Source of the DNA: Bifiguratus adelaidae
Taxonomy: Eukaryota; Mucoromycota; Endogonomycetes; Endogonales
DNA length: 64,000 nucleotides
Direction: 5' to 3'
Assembly: GCA_002261195.1 (NCBI GenBank)
Contig: MVBO01000007.1
Span: forward strand, 1 to 64,000
Part shown: one piece after another, positions 59,432 through 64,000 of the stretch
How the letters are laid out: the number at the start of each line of letters is the position of its first letter
How positions within the stretch are numbered: the first letter of the stretch is position 1
Notes under the pieces: generated by a model
The model's database searches: none
Told to the model about the DNA's origin: nothing
The model's input: the letters and a program-made list of their open reading frames with translations, nothing else
Made by a program: the position numbers and the translations under genes

Positions 59432-61016
59432 TTATTGCCGCCATCTCTAATCTAGCGAGCGTCAAAAAGGAATAAAGACTACTACTTTGTAACCAGTTTC
59501 CCGGCGCACATGTGCAAATAAAACGACAATTCGGATGGTTTTCATTCCCTGCTTGTCGGTTCTCCTTACCAAAATTGGCAAAATGGCTGTTGGACGGCAA
59601 CGTGGATCTGTTTGTTGCTGCCTGTACGGAGGTTGCCCACCTCATCTTTGGCACTGTGGATGAAGTACAGCTCGAGAGTAGTTGAATCATTACGGTTCCC
59701 CAATAATGTACATATCGCAGCGCGATTGACGATCTGCCACATTGCGCAGAACTCACTATCGTTCCATGCCTTGAATGCCCTATGGTGAGTAAACAGATCA
59801 TGTTCATTGTTAAGAGTAAGGCTTAGAGTATTTTAGACAATATTCCAAACCGCTCTCATAAAAAAACACCTTCAGGAATTTTCATACACACGATCCGTCA
59901 AGTTGACATTGTAAATCCCAATGAACACTAGTCCGGAGGTTGAACTTCTCTGTATTTCTGTTGTGTATGGAGTTCCTGCTTCAGTCTTCTTATTTTCTCC
60001 TTCAATCTTACATTTAATCCTTGCTTTCCATCAATTGATGCCTTGACTTTGGTGGAGGCTGTAAAACTCCGAATATTCAGAGACCTTCATATCCAGAGCC
60101 CACTAAATATCAATGAAGTGGGCTGTAGGGAGTGTAAGGTGGATTACGCATACATTGATTGTATGCCGACTTACTGTAAGATTTCCTGAGTAAAGATATC
60201 GTCGCCTCAGGGGTTGGTAAGAATGAGGCGAGGATAGAGATGCATTTATGCATTGACTGACGTTAGATGTTGATAACCTTTCAAGCAAGAGTACGTTTCG
60301 GACACACCTGGCTCTTTCACGTTAGCTCAATTCGTACTCGTAAACCGCCGGCCGAGATCCACCCACATACCCTTGATGGTCATCTCTTCTGCATTATCAG
60401 ACTGGAGAGTAAAGACCTGCATAGGCGCTAGTGCTTCGCCACATCGTGGCTTTTCCGCATGTCCGCTCAACGATCCGATGCAAACTAGCACAGATTACTA
60501 TGCAAAGTTCACAGCTTGATGGTCGCGACGTATGTCTTGCTTCCACAGCAAAAGGTGCTGAAGCAAGGAAGAACAATGGACATATTCACAGTAACGAGTT
60601 CAATAGAATTCAGGGCTAGGCTTCAATTCAACCCTGTGGAGGCACAAATAGACAAATGCAATGCGTATAGGCACAAGAGCATGGACATACATATGTTACA
60701 ACATGCCGCGGGTAGCAATATAGAGAGAGAGCTTACATGACCTTCAATGATACACCGTGTGTGGTGACAGGTTTCTGTAGGAACTGTCCTCCTTTTACTC
60801 CTTATGCAAGTCAACAAAGACATAGCATCGCACTATTCCGGCATTGCAGTATACAAACATCATGTAGGCATTGTCAGAGAGCCATAGTTTCCTTCAATGC
60901 TTTTTGCACGCTTAACAGACACAATTAATTCATTACTGAGTTGTTCCTGGACAAAAAGGGGCGCGTTGATATTCCCAGAGCCGCGTGCATACAAGCGGAC
61001 GCGTGCTCTGCGCATT
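59432..61016. other. long intergenic region
   Basis: About 1.6 kb. One minus-strand open stretch, 60327-60498, reads with coding-like residues (APMQVFTLQSDNAEEMTIKG then MWVDLGRRFTSTN and stop) but has no upstream exons I can support. The rest is AT-rich and shows no recognisable gene, RNA or repeat. Confidence 0.35.
60327..60498 (-). other. possible orphan 3' exon, unrecognised
   Basis: An open frame of about 55 codons follows a possible splice acceptor (GTGCTAG) and ends with TGA at 60329-60327. Its composition looks more protein-like than the other frames here, including CIGSLSGHAEKPRCGEALA. No homologue comes to mind and no donor exon fits well. It may be chance. Confidence 0.2.
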
Positions 61017-63361
61017 ATGGTGCCTTACAACAACAACAGTAGCTCACGACATGATGACTCGTCAGTTGCTAGGAATGGTGAAGGACGCTCCGCTCCACCT
61101 CTTACACCACGCACAACCCGTAATTTGCTAGGAACGCTGGCCGGATTCTTGTCTAATGTAGCGGAGGATGCATCCAAAGACTATGACCAGCTCTTGCATA
61201 GAGTAGGTTTGGATGGCAACAAGCATGAGGCAAGTATGCTGTACAGCTGTTTGGATGTATGCTGACCGTGCGCTCCCTTTCTTGTGTGTTTCTATTCGCA
61301 CAGGAACAACGTTTTAGGTCAGTTCACCAGACACAACGCGAGCCTCCAGTGCGGTCATTGGCTTCCTCAAAACCATCACACAAAAACTCAAGGATTCCGG
61401 TATATAACCCCTCAGCGAACTCTGGCCGTGAACGAGATCAACACAAAGGTGATGATGTGTTCCTTTAACAACTTGGGGTAGATAGCTCTTTGCTGACGGG
61501 AGATTGTTCTTCCTGCATGAATAGACGTGTCTAATGCGGCGAATGAAGCGAAGGCGCCAGCGGATTTCATGGAAGCATTGCTTAAGGCAGCCGGTTTGAC
61601 CGCTGAAGAAGCCACTGCTCTACGGAACCGCATGGACAAGGCGCAACAGAACCATAATTTACGAGACGCGGAGACACCTATGGAAGGTGACGGCCAGCAG
61701 ATTTCGGATGATGATGATAGGGACACTCTTATCACTGAAGCCACGAGTGCAACAGAGAGCGCTGTGGATGAAGATATTGATCCACATCCGCAAGATGACC
61801 GTCGTCGGAGCCGCGGTTATGAAAGGAGTGATATGGAGCGAAGACAGCGCAGAGAGTTGGAAAGACAACGACGACGCAAGGAAACATTAGAACGCATGGC
61901 ACGTTTGGAAGAGGAGTTGCTCCAGGTGAAGAGTCAAGAGAAGCAGCATCGAGAGCAACTGGAACGTGAGATTGTAGACCTCAAGTCGCAGTTGGCCATG
62001 ATAATTGCTTCTACGTCTGAATCTCCCAGCAAGCTCTCTAAACCTGCACCAAATCATCAAGATGCGCTATTGACTTCTTTAGCTGTCGGTGAGGCGACAG
62101 AGGACTGTGCGGTCTCCGCTCCCCCAGCGCCGCCACCACCACCGCCACCAGCCTCCTGTCAAAGAACCACCCCAATTAACAGATATACGTCGACAAAGAG
62201 TGGCTCGATGGGATCCGATGCGAGGCTTAGTCATGCTTTGCAATCCAATGCTGAAAATCCGACATCTTTGAGAAATGTTCTTAAAGACATTGGCAAGGTC
62301 AAGCTCAAGCGCGTTGATATCATAAGGTGTGTGATGTTTTTGCTAAACTTGTATGATTGAACCGAAATAGATCTTCCGACGGGACGACGACACCAAATCC
62401 GCACTGGGAGGCATTATATGGCGACGAAGCGCAGGAAAATGATCAGACGCTGTCTACTGCCAGCAAATCTATGCCCAATACGACAAATTTCCAGAGCAAC
62501 CGCTCGCGTTATACGCCTAAAATGGCCAATCAACCCGCATACACAGTATACCACGAGCAGCCCTCTCAACAACAATTGTACTCTTATAGTAAATACGGAG
62601 GACAACGAACGATGACGGAAACCGAGCATTCTGAGAACGAGTATATACCCGGCTTTTCAATTGCCGAAGAGGATGTCCTAGAGAGTCAAGAGTACCTCGA
62701 CAATTTGGACGAAAGGTTCGCTGAGGCAGCGCACTACGAGCAGATCTCATCACACGACTACATTTACAAGCGGCCTCAGTCCGCAAGTGGGACATCCATG
62801 CTCTTGTCTCAGCAGGACGCACGCAGACAAATGTTGGAAGACAGTGACTGGCGTGATGTACCATACGCCGACTCGGACACATCAAGCATTAGGCAAAATA
62901 GCTCATCCCTGGAATTTTTGCCAGTTACTCCTCCATCTGCCCTTGCACTGGACGATCCACGACTGCGAACCCCAAAACGTGTGCGATTGACCCCTACAAG
63001 CGTTCGCCAACACGAAGTGGAAGACTCCGAGGAGACAAGTCTACCATGGTCCGTTCAAGCATTGCGACATCAATATGAACCACAGAACCATGGTAACTTC
63101 AAAGATCGCGAAGCTTTGCTGGACGAGACCATATTGCGAAGAGGAAAGCGTATGTCTGATTCCTACGACTATCCCATGTCCACCTCGCCAACATCCAAAT
63201 ATCTGTCACGCGCGTCGCCTCGAAAACCTATTGTGCGTTCCAATGGTTGGGCCAAAGGAAGCGATGGTAAATGGGTTAAATGTATAGACGACGACGAATG
63301 GAAGTTTTCTGGTGTGAGTTGGGTAGCAGGGGAAGGTGGCGGATGGACACGCAAGCGTTGA
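61017..63361 (+). CDS. proline-rich coiled-coil protein with a WH2-like motif
   Basis: Four exons (61017-61229, 61304-61448, 61525-62326, 62371-63361) encode about 716 residues. I do not recognise the family. Residues ~220-275 form a charged coiled coil (ERRQRRELERQRRRKETLER). A polyproline run APPAPPPPPPPA lies near 320, and NVLKDIGKVKLKRVDI near 366-385 fits the WH2 actin-monomer-binding pattern (LLxxIxxGxxLKKV). The C-terminus has a Trp/Gly-rich ending, GWAKGSDGKWVKC ... WKFSGVSWVAGEGGGW. Polyproline plus WH2 suggests an actin or profilin linked regulator; this is inference. The first intron (61230-61303) uses a GC donor. Confidence 0.7.
61230..61303 (+). other. GC-AG intron in the WH2-like protein gene
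   Basis: The donor GCAAGT follows codons GNKHE and the acceptor is GCACAG before EQRFRSVHQ. It restores a frame that reads through to the next exon. Protein conservation cannot be used to confirm it, so it is less certain than the other three. Confidence 0.55.
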
Positions 63362-63457
63362 TTGATACAAATATCATTTGTTGCAACATTTCGTTTGAAT
63401 GTATTAATTACAATGAGAAGGATACAGTCCATTTGATCATCGTATAAACATCTTCAG

Positions 63458-64000
63458 CTACACAAGCGCCTCAACATGTGAACCTCGAGGGACAAAATGC
63501 ACCTCAAACGGTGCCGGCGTGAAGGCTAAACCACCGACACCCTTGTCCATATCTATTGGTATACGCGCTCCTGTTTCATCCAAAGGAGCTTCAAAGCGGA
63601 ACGCCCACAACAGGCGCGCGATACCCATAAACAGCTGTTTCTCTGCCAAGTGTTGACCGACGCAGACACGGCGACCAGCTCCAAACGTCCAATGAGGTCG
63701 TTCTGCATAAGTGTCGTCCAGATATCGATCTGGATTGAACGTGAAAGGATCCTTGTACTTTTCTTCATCAAAGTGGATCGCGGCGAGATTCAAGAGCACA
63801 CTGCTGTTGGCGGGTATGACGTAGCCATCATAAACGTCGTCTTCTGTCGTTGCATGCGGGACCGCTGAAGCAAAGGCAAGGTTGAGCGACCGGGACCCTT
63901 GCAAATATATATGCCAATGGACTTACCCAGAGGAGCAGGCGGCCGAAAACGCAGGATTTCATGAATGACGGCATTGACGTAGGGCAAATTATTGAGGTCA
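63458..64000 (-). CDS. cytochrome P450, C-terminal part (runs off the window)
   Basis: Two exon pieces are visible (64000-63927, continuing beyond the window, and 63864-63458). They encode the end of a P450: LNNLPYVNAVIHEILRFRPPAPLG, which holds the ExxR-like segment HEILR of helix K, then the PERF-type region FNPDRYLDD and the heme loop FGAGRRVCVGQH with the cysteine ligand. The last residues are EVHFVPRGSHVEALV. The N-terminus with the membrane anchor lies outside the window, so the family and substrate cannot be named. The 96 bases between its stop and the preceding plus-strand stop contain only 3' flanks. Confidence 0.93.

Noticed and set aside
59373-59807. Minus-strand frame of 144 codons overlapping the velvet 3' end
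   Set aside because: It overlaps the real velvet coding end in antisense and shows no recognisable protein features.

Overview
This window is nuclear DNA of a filamentous fungus. Its genes carry many short introns (mostly 45-65 bases) with GT..AG ends, branch-point-like CTAAC/CTGAC motifs and a few GC..AG variants. The gene set is typically fungal: palC, a velvet regulator, class V myosin, calcineurin B, Ypt7, ATG22 and an HSF-type factor. DDX41, a HARP-domain helicase and cyclophilin H are genes often lost in yeasts. Together these suggest an early-diverging lineage, most likely Mucoromycota; the placement is an inference and not proven by the sequence. I saw no transposon, LTR, CRISPR or prophage-like element. 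Coding density is high and most neighbours are divergent or convergent pairs.

Layout. 1-10.4 kb: palC, a C2-containing sn-1 diacylglycerol lipase, a small PP-loop ligase-like gene, an isoprenylcysteine methyltransferase and ATG22. 10.6-19.1 kb: class V myosin facing a PH/coiled-coil protein. 19.3-22.0 kb: a damaged GRF-HARP-SNF2 helicase gene. 22.2-28.3 kb: an unrecognised tail-anchored protein followed by a SUN-domain protein. 28.6-34.5 kb: RTC3, MutY-type glycosylase and a SWI3/SMARCC subunit. 34.7-39.7 kb: a membrane RING-H2 protein, an HSF-type factor, a four-helix membrane protein, a decayed alpha/beta hydrolase and a small possible aegerolysin-like remnant. 39.7-44.8 kb: cyclophilin H, a mitochondrial rhodanese, an unrecognised anchored protein, calcineurin B and Ypt7. 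45.2-49.2 kb: a multi-KH RNA-binding protein. 50.3 kb: tRNA-Leu(UAG). 50.5-56.4 kb: DDX41 and CSE1 sharing one divergent promoter. 57.3-59.4 kb: a velvet factor. 61.0-63.4 kb: a proline-rich protein with a WH2-like motif. 63.4-64.0 kb: the 3' end of a cytochrome P450 that leaves the window.

The genes do not form a pathway or biosynthetic cluster. Themes that recur are vacuole/endosome traffic and signalling (palC, ATG22, Ypt7, class V myosin), nuclear structure and transport (SUN protein, CSE1), genome upkeep (MutY-type glycosylase, HARP helicase, SWI3) and RNA processing (PPIH, DDX41, KH protein). The most interesting observations are small-scale: a six-base microexon in YPT7, four GC..AG introns, a spliced overlapping uORF before RTC3, an 18-base head-to-head gene pair, a damaged helicase gene with an unusual GRF+HARP layout, and repeated promoter words (TCACGTGA, telobox, paired ACGCGT, CRE). 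Exon boundaries were worked out by eye from reading-frame continuity and splice motifs.
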